Source: Flavobacterium okayamense
GTDB lineage: Bacteria; Bacteroidota; Bacteroidia; Flavobacteriales; Flavobacteriaceae
Assembly (NCBI RefSeq): GCF_019702945.1
Contig: NZ_AP024749.1
Span: forward strand, 248,001 to 312,000
Length of the DNA stretch: 64,000 nucleotides
Reading direction: 5' to 3'
The notes under the pieces are model-generated. The model ran no database searches, was not told the DNA's origin, and saw nothing but the letters and a program-made list of their open reading frames with translations. Below are positions 26,035 to 34,094 of this stretch, piece after piece (positions within the stretch are counted from its first letter, which is position 1; every line of letters begins with the position of its first letter). The position numbers and the translations under genes were made by a program.

Positions 26035-26231
26035 TGAAACAAGTTTTATATTTATTAATTGGAATAATTTTCTTTAGCTGCTCAACAAGTTTAAAAGGAT
26101 CTTCAGGTAAAAATGGAACAAAAGGTGAAGACGGAAAAAGTGGGACATCTTTAAATGAAAAAGGAGAAAATGGAAAAGACGGCATTGATGGAGAAAACGG
26201 AAAAACTAAGACAATAGGTATAAAATTATAG
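26034..26231 (+). CDS. Small collagen-like lipoprotein
   Basis: A 65-residue protein with a lipoprotein signal ending FFSC (Cys16). The mature part is almost entirely Gly-X-Y triplets: GKNGTKGEDGKSG (about 25-37) and, after a break at TSLNEK, GENGKDGIDGENGKTK (about 44-59). The X and Y positions are mainly Lys, Glu, Asp and Asn, as in charged bacterial collagen-like proteins that lack proline. Ten triplets could in principle trimerise weakly. The ATG overlaps the gpmI stop by one base (TAATG), and a terminator follows, so it is expressed with gpmI. The link to glycolysis is probably only positional. Function unknown. Confidence 0.7.
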   Translation: MKQVLYLLIGIIFFSCSTSLKGSSGKNGTKGEDGKSGTSLNEKGENGKDGIDGENGKTKTIGIKL

Positions 26232-26236
26232 CAATT

Positions 26237-26262
26237 AACCCCGAAATATTTCGGGGTTTTTT
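26237..26262 (+). terminator. Rho-independent terminator after gpmI and the lipoprotein gene
   Basis: AACCCCGAAA/TTTCGGGGTT arms with a very short loop, then a T-run. It ends the gpmI unit and insulates the exporter operon promoter that follows. Confidence 0.88.
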
Positions 26263-26279
26263 ATTGAAAAATTCTAAAT

Positions 26280-26296
26280 TAAAAGTTAAACTTTTA
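26280..26296. promoter_or_regulatory. Candidate TetR operator, site 1
   Basis: TAAAAGTTAAACTTTTA is a perfect 17-bp palindrome around a central A, at about -50 to -33 relative to the likely start of the operon. It shares AGTTAAACTTTnATAA with site 2. Confidence 0.55.
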
Positions 26297-26316
26297 TAAA
26301 TTAATAGTATTACTAT

Positions 26317-26324
26317 TATATTTG
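26317..26324 (+). promoter_or_regulatory. Promoter -7 element (TATATTTG) of the exporter operon
   Basis: TATATTTG fits TAnnTTTG exactly and sits between the two palindromic sites, 21 nt before the tetR-type ATG. The -33 position falls at the edge of site 1. Confidence 0.6.
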
Positions 26325-26325
26325 T

Positions 26326-26343
26326 ATAGTTAAACTTTCATAA
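26326..26343. promoter_or_regulatory. Candidate TetR operator, site 2
   Basis: ATAGTTAAACTTTCATAA has the same core as site 1 (AGTT-A-AACT) with its centre 44 bp downstream. It covers the likely transcription start and ends just before the ATG at 26345, well placed for repression. Confidence 0.55.
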
Positions 26344-26344
26344 T

Positions 26345-27016
26345 ATGGATAAGTTAATTCAAAATCTATCTATTACAATAAACAAAAAAATGTTTGTAAA
26401 AGATCCTGAATCAACAGAATTAGGCAAGAACATCGTACAGAATAGCATCTTACTTATTGATGAAATTGGATTTGAATCATTTACATTTAGAAAACTTGGT
26501 GAGCGAATTCAATCGAACGAAAGTTCAATCTATCGTTATTTTGAAAGTAAACATAAACTTTTACTTTACCTATCAACTTGGTATTGGTCATGGGTTGAAT
26601 ATCGTTTAGTTTTTACAACAAACAACATTTCAAATCCATTAGAAAAACTAGAAAAAGCAGTAGACATTTTAACTCAAAAAATTGAAGACGACGATTCAAC
26701 AAAGCACATTAATGAATCTGTTTTAAATAGAATTATTATTGCTGAATTTTCTAAAACATTCTTAACAAAAGAAGTAGACCAAGAAAATAAAGATGGTTTT
26801 TTTCAAGTTTATAAAAGAGTTATCACGAGAGTTGAAGAAATGCTCACAGAATTAAACCCTAAATATAAATTCGCAAAAACATTAGCTTCTTCAATTGTTG
26901 AAGGTTCTTTACACCAACATTATTTGAAAGACCATTTTTCGAATTTAACTAATTTATCTGAGAACATTTGTCTTTCGGAATTTTATAAAGACTTAATCAA
27001 AAAAACACTACTATAA
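26345..27016 (+). CDS. TetR-family transcriptional regulator
   Basis: The 223-residue protein has an N-terminal TetR helix-turn-helix (about 28-75): IVQNSILLIDEIGFESFTF, then RKLGERIQSNESSIYRYFES. The remainder is helical, as expected for a ligand-binding and dimerisation domain; its ligand is unknown. The first 25 residues (MDKLIQNLSITINKKMFVKD) are an extra N-terminal extension. It is the first gene of a four-gene operon with an ABC protein, an HlyD-type adaptor and a TolC-type channel. Palindromes flanking the promoter suggest it represses its own operon and releases on binding an exported compound. Confidence 0.9.
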   Translation: MDKLIQNLSITINKKMFVKDPESTELGKNIVQNSILLIDEIGFESFTFRKLGERIQSNESSIYRYFESKHKLLLYLSTWYWSWVEYRLVFTTNNISNPLEKLEKAVDILTQKIEDDDSTKHINESVLNRIIIAEFSKTFLTKEVDQENKDGFFQVYKRVITRVEEMLTELNPKYKFAKTLASSIVEGSLHQHYLKDHFSNLTNLSENICLSEFYKDLIKKTLL

Positions 27017-27021
27017 AAAAT

Positions 27022-28671
27022 ATGACACCAATTGAAAGATTTAAAAATTTAATTAAACTTGACAAAAAAGATATCTATCAGATAATCTTATATTCAATTT
27101 TTGGCGGGTTAATCAGTTTGAGTTTACCACTAGGGATTCAATCAATAGTAAATTTAATTCAAGCAGGAAAAATATCTACATCTTGGATAATCTTAATAAT
27201 TTTTGTGGTTATTGGAGTTGTCTTTGTTGGGATATTTAAAATTATGCAGTTTAGAATTTCTGAAAATTTACAGCAAAAAATATTTGTTCGTTCTTCATTT
27301 GAATTTGCATACAGATTTCCAAAAATAAAACAAGAACAACTATACAATAAATATCCACCAGAACTGGCAAATCGATTTTTCGATACTATTTCGGTTCAAA
27401 AAGGACTTTCAAAATTACTATTAGATAGTTCTACAGCTGTCTTACAAATTATTTTCGGATTAATTCTTTTAGCTCTATACCACTCGTTCTTTATCTTTTT
27501 TGGAATTATACTTTCGGTATTATTATACTACATCTTTAAACTTAACTTTCAATCTGGAATAAACACTAGTTTAAAAGAATCAAAGTACAAGTATAAAGTA
27601 GCCCATTGGATACAAGAAATTGCTAGAAATAATATCAGTTTCAAAAACGAAAATTTATTTGACTTTTCATTAAATAAAAATGACAAATACGTAACTGAAT
27701 ATTTAAAATATAGAGAAAGTCACTTTCAAATATTAAAAAAACAATTTATTCAATTAGTTGGTTTCAAAACATTAATCACAGCTGGACTTTTAATAATTGG
27801 TGGGCTTTTAGTTTTGAATCAACAAATGAATATTGGACAATTTGTAGCTGCTGAAATTATCATTCTTACAATTATTAATGCAGTAGAAAAGTTATTTAGT
27901 GTTCTTGAATTGTTTTATGATGTATTAACTTCATTAGAGAAAATAGGAACAGTTGTAGATTTAGAAATCGAAAAAGATTTAGGAAGCAAAGACTGTGAAT
28001 ACTTAGAAAAAAATCTCGATATAGAACTTAAAGATATTAGTTACAAATATCCTGACAGTGAAACTTTAATACTTGACAATATAAATTTAAAAATTCAACA
28101 AGGCGACAAAATCGTTGTCAACGGACCTAATGGATCTGGAAAAACAACTCTGATGCGTCTTTTGGCTAAAATAATTGAACCTACTTCTGGAACCGTTTTT
28201 ATTAACAATACAAACAGCAAAAAGATTTGCGTAGGTGAAATTCGATCAAAAATAAGTATTGTAACATACAATCAAGGAACATTTGAAGGTACAATTCTAG
28301 AAAATTTAACTTTCAATAATCAATTTATTACTATGACTGAAATAAAAGAAGTTTTAGACAAAGTTCTTTTAACTGAATTTATAAAATCATTACCCAATGG
28401 ATTGGATACAAAGTTATTTACAGATGGAAAACAAATAAATTCATCAGTAGTTCAAAAAATTCTAATTGCAAGGGCAATTTTAATGAAACCAAGAATTTTA
28501 TTACTTGAAGATTCATTAAATAAAGTTGAACCTACTCAAGCTAAACAAATAATTAGATATCTACTCGAAGAACAAAACGACTTAACAGTAGTAGTTATTA
28601 CAAATAATAAAGCTTGGGAAAATAGTAAAACAATTACTTACACACTAGATCAAGGTAAAATAAAAGAATAA
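27022..28671 (+). CDS. ABC exporter subunit (fused permease/ATP-binding) with divergent ATPase motifs
   Basis: The 549-residue protein has a transmembrane domain (about 1-300, with helices near 15-40, 52-75, 140-180 and 247-285) and a nucleotide-binding domain (about 325-549). Walker A is intact (GPNGSGKTT, Lys374). Other motifs depart from consensus: the signature LSGGQ reads INSSV (472-476), Walker B reads ILLLEDS with Glu496-Asp497-Ser498 where Asp-Glu-Ala/Pro is normal, and the H-loop His is Asn528. The reading frame is open and the flanks are well conserved. As I recall, this is a recurrent Bacteroidota subfamily and not a pseudogene. It probably works with the HlyD and TolC proteins downstream; the substrate is unknown. 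Confidence 0.85.
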   Translation: MTPIERFKNLIKLDKKDIYQIILYSIFGGLISLSLPLGIQSIVNLIQAGKISTSWIILIIFVVIGVVFVGIFKIMQFRISENLQQKIFVRSSFEFAYRFPKIKQEQLYNKYPPELANRFFDTISVQKGLSKLLLDSSTAVLQIIFGLILLALYHSFFIFFGIILSVLLYYIFKLNFQSGINTSLKESKYKYKVAHWIQEIARNNISFKNENLFDFSLNKNDKYVTEYLKYRESHFQILKKQFIQLVGFKTLITAGLLIIGGLLVLNQQMNIGQFVAAEIIILTIINAVEKLFSVLELFYDVLTSLEKIGTVVDLEIEKDLGSKDCEYLEKNLDIELKDISYKYPDSETLILDNINLKIQQGDKIVVNGPNGSGKTTLMRLLAKIIEPTSGTVFINNTNSKKICVGEIRSKISIVTYNQGTFEGTILENLTFNNQFITMTEIKEVLDKVLLTEFIKSLPNGLDTKLFTDGKQINSSVVQKILIARAILMKPRILLLEDSLNKVEPTQAKQIIRYLLEEQNDLTVVVITNNKAWENSKTITYTLDQGKIKE

Positions 28672-28674
28672 ATT

Positions 28675-30018
28675 ATGCTCAACATAACTAAAAATAGAAT
28701 TGATTCTTTAATCGATTTAAACAAATATAAATCTGGATTTATATTTAGAGATAATAAAAGCTACTTGGTAATTAGAAAGATAATGCTGGTTTTTGCAATA
28801 ATTGGTTTTATTTTCTTGTTTTTACCTTGGACTCAAAATATTTCTGGTAATGGATATGTAACAACACTTAAACCCTATCAGCGCCCACAAACTATTCACA
28901 CTGCAATTGCTGGACGAATTGAGAAATGGTATGTACAAGAAGGTGATTTTGTAAAAAAAGGAGATACTATTCTTTTTATATCTGAAATCAAAGAAGATTA
29001 TTTAGATCCAAATTTAGTTGAAAACACAGGTAATCAAGTTAAAGCAAAAGAAAGTGCAGTTGTATCTTATGATGAAAAAGTAAAAGCTTTAGACGTTCAA
29101 CTAGGAGCCATCAATAGTGAAAGAAACTTAAAATTTAAACAAGCTCAGAATAAATTAAAACAGTCGTATTTAAAAGTTAAAAGTGATAGCACAGATTTAG
29201 AAGCCATAAAAACGCAATTAAAAATTGCAGAAACACAATATAACCGAACAGTAGCCTTGAATAAAGAAGGCTTAAAACCTATGACTGCGGTTGAGGAAAA
29301 ACGTGTTAAGCTTCAAGAAATGCAAGCTAAAATAATTACTCAGGAAAACAAATTCATTTCAAGTCAAAATGAGGTGCTAAATGCAACTATGGAATTGAAT
29401 AGGATTAATGCTGAATATGCTGAAAAATCAGCAAAAGCTAGTAGCGATAAACAAACAGCATTAAGCTCTAAATTTGACACGGAAGCTCAAGTAAATAAAT
29501 TGAGAAACCAATATACGAATTACCAAATTAGAAATGGTTTATACTATATTACAGCTCCACAAGATGGTTATGTAAATAGAGCATTACAATCAGGACTTGG
29601 CGAGACTATTAAAGAAGGTACTTCAATTGTAAGTATAATGCCTGCAAATTTTGAACTAGCAGTTGAAACTTATGTTGATCCAGTAGATTTCCCTTTAATA
29701 CATAAAGGTGAAAAAGTAAGAGTGTGGTTCGACGGATGGCCGACAATAGTATTTAGTGGTTGGCCAGGGATTTCATATGGTACATTTGGCGGAGTAATAG
29801 TAGCTAAAGAAAACTTTATAAGTACAAATGGGAAATACAGAGTTTTAATTGCCCCAGATCCGGCAGAGAAAAAATGGCCAGAGCAATTAAGTATTGGTGC
29901 AGGAACACAAACTTTAGCTCTATTACAAGATGTGCCTATTTGGTTCGAGATATGGCGTACATTAAATGGTTTTCCACCAAATTACTATCAACCAACAACA
30001 AATAATGAATCCAAATAA
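28675..30018 (+). CDS. HlyD-family membrane fusion protein
   Basis: Periplasmic adaptor that joins an inner-membrane exporter to a TolC channel. The 447-residue protein has a short cytoplasmic N-terminus, one membrane helix (about 33-53, IMLVFAIIGFIFLFLPW), a lipoyl/biotinyl half-motif (about 65-95, AIAGRIEKWYVQEGDFVKKG), a long coiled coil (about 105-275), and the second lipoyl half plus beta-barrel (about 285-400, ITAPQDGYVNRALQSGLGE). The gene starts 3 nt after the ABC gene stop and overlaps the TolC gene. Confidence 0.93.
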   Translation: MLNITKNRIDSLIDLNKYKSGFIFRDNKSYLVIRKIMLVFAIIGFIFLFLPWTQNISGNGYVTTLKPYQRPQTIHTAIAGRIEKWYVQEGDFVKKGDTILFISEIKEDYLDPNLVENTGNQVKAKESAVVSYDEKVKALDVQLGAINSERNLKFKQAQNKLKQSYLKVKSDSTDLEAIKTQLKIAETQYNRTVALNKEGLKPMTAVEEKRVKLQEMQAKIITQENKFISSQNEVLNATMELNRINAEYAEKSAKASSDKQTALSSKFDTEAQVNKLRNQYTNYQIRNGLYYITAPQDGYVNRALQSGLGETIKEGTSIVSIMPANFELAVETYVDPVDFPLIHKGEKVRVWFDGWPTIVFSGWPGISYGTFGGVIVAKENFISTNGKYRVLIAPDPAEKKWPEQLSIGAGTQTLALLQDVPIWFEIWRTLNGFPPNYYQPTTNNESK

Positions 30019-31411
30019 GTACTTTATGCAAAAAATTAATTACATCGTATTGATTTTGCTAAGCTTTAGTTACACTTGGAGTCAAGAAATTTCAAATGAA
30101 TTAACTTATGAAGAATATATAGGTTATGTAAAGAAATTTCACCCTTTAGCCAAACAAGCTAACTTAAAAATTACTGAAGGTCAAGCAAAGTTAATGAAAG
30201 CTCGTGGTGCTTTTGACCCTAAAATTGAAGCCAGCTATGATGAAAAACAATATAGTGACAAACAATATTATAGTTTTTTAAATGGAAGTTTTAAAATTCC
30301 TACATGGTATGGGATTGAAATTAAAGCGGCCTTTGATAACAATGAAGGAATTTACATTAATCCAGAAAATACTTTACCAAATAATGGGCTTACATCACTT
30401 GGAGTAACTATCCCTATTGGACAAGGATTATGGATAAACGAGCGTATGGCTGAATTGAAACAAGCAAAATTGTATCAAAATGTAGCACAAGCCGAACAAC
30501 AAATTCTTTTAACTGATGTTATATATGAAGCTTCTATAAGTTATTTAAATTGGAAACAAAGCTATGACGAAGTTAAACTTTATTTAGAATATCTAGAAAA
30601 CGCAAAAATTCGATACAATGGAATTGTAAAATCTATTGAATATGGTGACAAACCAGCTATTGATAGCGTAGAAGTTGGCATAACACTTAATGCTCGAAAA
30701 CTTAGTCTTGAAAAAGCCAATTTAAAATTATTTAAAGCCCGCTTAGAACTATCTAACTTTTTATGGACAAATAATAACGTTCCGCTAGAAATTAGCGAAG
30801 ATTTATATCCAGAGAAGAATTTAGAATTAACGCTTCCTAATCTTTTAAATGTTGAAAATCTAAATGAAATATCAGTAGAAAATTTACCAAAACTAAACGC
30901 CTTAAAAAGTAAAATAGATATTTTTAGAGTAGATAAAAATCTTCAGGCAAACAAAATATTACCAAAGCTAGAAGCAAGTTATAACTATCTTTCTGAACCT
31001 AGTGCGTTTGAAAATTATAGATTAGAAGATTATAAAATTGGAGTAAATTTTTCATTCCCACTTTTTTTAAGAAAGGAAAGAGCTCAATTAAAACTTGCAA
31101 AAATTCAACTTCAAGATGCAGAATTTGGTTTTTCATTTGAAAAACTAAATCTTGAAAATAAAATTGAAGCTCAAAAAAGGGAGATTATTTCCTATAAAAA
31201 ACAATTAGAACTTAACACAATGTTGGTTGAAAATTACAGTACTATGCTTGTAGGTGAAGAACGTTTGTTTCAAGTAGGCGAAAGTTCTGTATTTTTAATA
31301 AACTCAAGAGAAAACTCTTTAGTTAGTAGTCAACTAGCAACTATTAGCCTTGAAAATACTTTCTTAACTTCTTACTTAAATTTATTTAAGACTATTGGTA
31401 GACCAGAATAA
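30005..31411 (+). CDS. TolC-family outer-membrane channel
   Basis: Outer-membrane exit duct of the exporter. With the ATG at 30005 the product has 468 residues and overlaps the HlyD stop by 14 nt; the ATG at 30026 (MQKINYIVLILL) is an alternative, and an upstream ATG at 29966 would bury 53 nt in the HlyD gene and delay the signal peptide. A signal peptide (YIVLILLSFSYTWSQ) precedes two helical hairpin repeats typical of TolC (for example LTYEEYIGYVKKFHPLAKQ and LPKLNALKSKIDIFRVDKNL), with beta segments (LGVTIPIGQG and IGVNFSFPL). It is the last gene of the operon and is followed by a terminator. Confidence 0.9.
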   Translation: MNPNKYFMQKINYIVLILLSFSYTWSQEISNELTYEEYIGYVKKFHPLAKQANLKITEGQAKLMKARGAFDPKIEASYDEKQYSDKQYYSFLNGSFKIPTWYGIEIKAAFDNNEGIYINPENTLPNNGLTSLGVTIPIGQGLWINERMAELKQAKLYQNVAQAEQQILLTDVIYEASISYLNWKQSYDEVKLYLEYLENAKIRYNGIVKSIEYGDKPAIDSVEVGITLNARKLSLEKANLKLFKARLELSNFLWTNNNVPLEISEDLYPEKNLELTLPNLLNVENLNEISVENLPKLNALKSKIDIFRVDKNLQANKILPKLEASYNYLSEPSAFENYRLEDYKIGVNFSFPLFLRKERAQLKLAKIQLQDAEFGFSFEKLNLENKIEAQKREIISYKKQLELNTMLVENYSTMLVGEERLFQVGESSVFLINSRENSLVSSQLATISLENTFLTSYLNLFKTIGRPE

Positions 31412-31412
31412 A

Positions 31413-31440
31413 AAAACCCGACTTTAAAAAGTCGGGTTTT
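31413..31440. terminator. Bidirectional rho-independent terminator
   Basis: Arms AAAACCCGACTT and AAGTCGGGTTTT around a short loop. It ends the exporter operon on the plus strand and can serve the convergent RRM gene on the minus strand. Confidence 0.88.
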
Positions 31441-31462
31441 AAATTTTAAAATTATAACAAAA

Positions 31463-31795
31463 TTAATAACGGCTTCTGCTATTATCTCTTTCTCTGTTAA
31501 AACCACCTCTATTATTACCACCATTACGGTTAAAAGATTTTCTTTCACCTTCTGGTTTTGGTTCAGATTTGTTTACAACAATTGCACGTCCGTCAATTTT
31601 TGCTCCATTTAGTTCATCGATTGCCTTTTGAGCAAACTCATCACTTGGCATTTCAACAAATCCAAAACCTTTACTTCTTCCTGTAAATTTATCTGTAATA
31701 ATTTTTACAGAAGATACTTCACCGTATTCTTCAAAATACTCTCTTAAATCTGCTTCCTCTACGTTAAAAGGAAGGCTTCCTACAAAAATGTTCAT
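31463..31795 (-). CDS. RRM-domain RNA-binding protein
   Basis: A 110-residue protein with one RNA recognition motif (residues 1-80). RNP2 is NIFVGSLP (2-9) and RNP1 is SKGFGFVEM (about 41-49), with the usual aromatic residues present. The tail (about 82-110) is rich in Arg, Gly and Asn (NRGGFNRERDNSRS). Small RRM proteins with a glycine-rich tail are widespread in Bacteroidota and cyanobacteria and are often cold-responsive. RNA targets are unknown. It is transcribed alone from a TACCTTTG promoter element on the minus strand. Confidence 0.94.
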   Translation of the reverse strand: MNIFVGSLPFNVEEADLREYFEEYGEVSSVKIITDKFTGRSKGFGFVEMPSDEFAQKAIDELNGAKIDGRAIVVNKSEPKPEGERKSFNRNGGNNRGGFNRERDNSRSRY

Positions 31796-31816
31796 TTAAA
31801 ATAAATTAATTTGTGT

Positions 31817-31824
31817 CAAAGGTA
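31817..31824 (-). promoter_or_regulatory. Promoter -7 element (TACCTTTG) for the RRM gene
   Basis: On the minus strand TACCTTTG lies 21 nt before the RRM ATG. A TTTTG is found 15 nt further upstream, closer than the usual 19-23 nt spacing. Confidence 0.45.
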
Positions 31825-31868
31825 GTCTTTTAAAGCTATCAAAATTTTTTTATTTAATTTATTTTCAA

Positions 31869-33143
31869 TTATTTACATTTTAGCAACTCAAAATACTCTC
31901 TATCAATTCGTTCCTGATGATTTGGATGAGCAATTTTCACCATTTCTGCTACTCTTTGCTTTAGAGTTTTTCCATACAAATCGGCAATACCATTTTCGGT
32001 AATAATATAATGGACATGAGATCTTGTAGTAACAACACCAGCTCCTTGTTTTAAAAATGGAACAATTCTACTTTCCCCTTTTTTTGTTACCGAAGGTAAA
32101 GCTATAATTGGTTTCCCACCTTCGCTTAATGAAGCTCCTCTAATAAAATCCATTTGACCACCCACACCAGAATACATTCTACTTCCAATAGAATCGGCAC
32201 AAACTTGCCCAGTTACATCAACTTCTATTGCTGAATTAATTGCAACCATTTTAGGGTTTTTACGAATTCTAGCAGTATCATTAACCATAGACGATTCTTT
32301 CATTTCAATAAAAGGGTTATCGTTTACAAAATCATATAATCTTTTAGAACCAATTAAAAAAGTTGCTAATGCTCTTCCCCGCAAAGTTCCTTTAAAGTTA
32401 CAATTAATAACATCTTTCTCAATTAAGTCTATAACTCCATCAGAAAACATTTCTGTATGTAATCCTAAGTCTTTGTGATTCGTTAACTTACTTAAAGCTG
32501 CATTTGGAATGGAACCAATTCCCATTTGAAGCGTACTTTTATCTTCAATTAAAGAAGCAATAAATTCCCCTATTTTTTCTTCTTCTTTTGTAAAGGGAGC
32601 TACTTCATGTGCAAAAATAGGTTCATCAATTTCAACCAAATAATCAATTTCTGAAACGTGTAAAATTCCATCACCAAAAGTTCTTGGCATTTGTGGATTT
32701 ACTTGAGCAATTACAATTTTTGCATTTTCTATAGCTGCTACAGTTGCCTCTACAGAAACGCCTAAAGAACAATACCCATGACTATCAGGTGGTGAGACAT
32801 GAATAAAAGCTACATCTAATTTCACTACTTTCTTTCTAAACAATAACGGAAGCTCGCTCAAAAAAACTGGCGTGTAAGAACCATTCCCTGCAGTTAACGT
32901 ATGCCGAACATTTGCTCCAATAAAAAATGAGTTTACATGAAAACTATCTTTTAATTCCGGATTTGCATAAGGAGCATCTCCTTCAGTATGTAAATGACAT
33001 ATTTCTACATTCCTTAACTCATTAGCTCTTTCCGAAAGTGCTTTTGTTAAAACTGTAGGAGTCGCTGCTGCAGCTTGTACATAGACTCGATCGCCACTTT
33101 TTACTACTTTAACAGCTTCTACTGCTGATACATATTTTTCCAT
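31869..33143 (-). CDS. Acetyl-CoA hydrolase/CoA-transferase family protein
   Basis: The 424-residue protein matches the family of acetyl-CoA hydrolases and 4-hydroxybutyrate/butyrate CoA-transferases. It has the two CoA-transferase halves, with DRVYVQAAAATPTVL near the N-terminus, GIGSIPNAALSKL and LHTEMFSDGVIDLI in the middle, and GVGGQMDFIRGA plus ENGIADLYGKTLKQRV near the end. A Glu in one of these motifs should form the CoA thioester. Family members move CoA between acetate, succinate or butyrate; the acceptor here cannot be decided. It is divergent from map. Confidence 0.9.
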   Translation of the reverse strand: MEKYVSAVEAVKVVKSGDRVYVQAAAATPTVLTKALSERANELRNVEICHLHTEGDAPYANPELKDSFHVNSFFIGANVRHTLTAGNGSYTPVFLSELPLLFRKKVVKLDVAFIHVSPPDSHGYCSLGVSVEATVAAIENAKIVIAQVNPQMPRTFGDGILHVSEIDYLVEIDEPIFAHEVAPFTKEEEKIGEFIASLIEDKSTLQMGIGSIPNAALSKLTNHKDLGLHTEMFSDGVIDLIEKDVINCNFKGTLRGRALATFLIGSKRLYDFVNDNPFIEMKESSMVNDTARIRKNPKMVAINSAIEVDVTGQVCADSIGSRMYSGVGGQMDFIRGASLSEGGKPIIALPSVTKKGESRIVPFLKQGAGVVTTRSHVHYIITENGIADLYGKTLKQRVAEMVKIAHPNHQERIDREYFELLKCK

Positions 33144-33238
33144 ACCTAATTAATTTTGAACAAATTTACTTCCTCTAGTTTTTAAAAAACATGACTTTTC
33201 TCATTAGAAAGTTAAGAAAAACTCTAAATTATTTATTG

Positions 33239-33246
33239 TATTTTTG
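33239..33246 (+). promoter_or_regulatory. Promoter -7 element (TATTTTTG) for map
   Basis: TATTTTTG fits TAnnTTTG and lies 17 nt before the map ATG. No TTG at -33. Confidence 0.45.
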
Positions 33247-33263
33247 CGGCAGAAATTTGGATT

Positions 33264-34082
33264 ATGATCATAATAAAAACACGAGAAGAAATAGAATTAA
33301 TGCGCGAAAGTGCGCTAATTGTTTCTAAAACTTTGGGAATGGTTGCTAAAGAAATTAAACCCGGAGTAACATCATTATATTTAGATAAATTGGCAGAAGA
33401 ATTTATTCGCGACCATGGTGCTGAACCTGCTTTTTTAGGAATGTATGGGTTTCCTAATTCTTTATGTATGAGTCCAAATACACAAGTAGTCCATGGTATT
33501 CCAAATGATATTCCATTGCAAGAAGGCGATATTATTTCGGTAGATTGTGGAGCTTTAAAAAATGGTTTTTATGGTGATCACGCTTATACTTTTGAAGTAG
33601 GTGAAGTAGCTCCAGAAACTAAAAAACTACTTCAAGTTACTAAAGAATCGTTATATGTAGGAATTCGAGAAACTAAAGTGGGGAATCGTGTGGAAGACAT
33701 TGGTTACGCTATTCAGCAATATTGCGAGAAACATGGTTATGGTGTTGTTAGAGAATTGTGCGGACACGGAATTGGTCGTAAAATGCACGAAGATCCTGAA
33801 GTAGCAAATTATGGAAAAAGAGGACGTGGTAAAAAATTAGTCAATGGAATGGTCATTGCAATTGAGCCAATGATTAACATGGGAACTAAAAATATTCGTC
33901 AACACAAAGACGGCTGGACCATTACAACAGCTGACGGAAAACCAAGTGCTCATTTTGAACACGATGTAGCCATAGTTGATGGAAAACCTGAATTATTATC
34001 TACATTTGCTTACATCTATGAAGCATTAGGAATTACTTCAAATGAAGAAGATGAATTTAGACAAAAACGTTTAGCTTTATAA
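33264..34082 (+). CDS. map: Methionine aminopeptidase, type I
   Basis: Removes the initiator methionine from new proteins. The 272-residue protein has all five metal ligands: Asp94 (SVDCGA), Asp105 (YGDHAYTF), His168 (CGHGIGRKMHE), Glu201 (IAIEPMINMG) and Glu232 (HFEHDVAIVD). Substrate-side His75-78 region (VVHGIPND) is also typical. The length is close to the family norm of about 260. It is followed after 12 nt by a DUF3667 gene and then a methyltransferase gene, forming a probable three-gene operon. Confidence 0.98.
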   Translation: MIIIKTREEIELMRESALIVSKTLGMVAKEIKPGVTSLYLDKLAEEFIRDHGAEPAFLGMYGFPNSLCMSPNTQVVHGIPNDIPLQEGDIISVDCGALKNGFYGDHAYTFEVGEVAPETKKLLQVTKESLYVGIRETKVGNRVEDIGYAIQQYCEKHGYGVVRELCGHGIGRKMHEDPEVANYGKRGRGKKLVNGMVIAIEPMINMGTKNIRQHKDGWTITTADGKPSAHFEHDVAIVDGKPELLSTFAYIYEALGITSNEEDEFRQKRLAL

Positions 34083-34094
34083 TAATCATTTTGC

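Noticed and set aside
27022..28671. ABC protein as a pseudogene because of missing signature, Walker B and H-loop residues
   Set aside because: The frame is full length, Walker A is intact, codon use is normal, and it lies in a tightly packed operon with adaptor and channel genes; I also recall relatives with a similar signature.
29966..30004. TolC-type gene starting at 29966
   Set aside because: This would overlap the HlyD gene by 53 nt and push the signal peptide inward; ATGs at 30005 and 30026 fit better.
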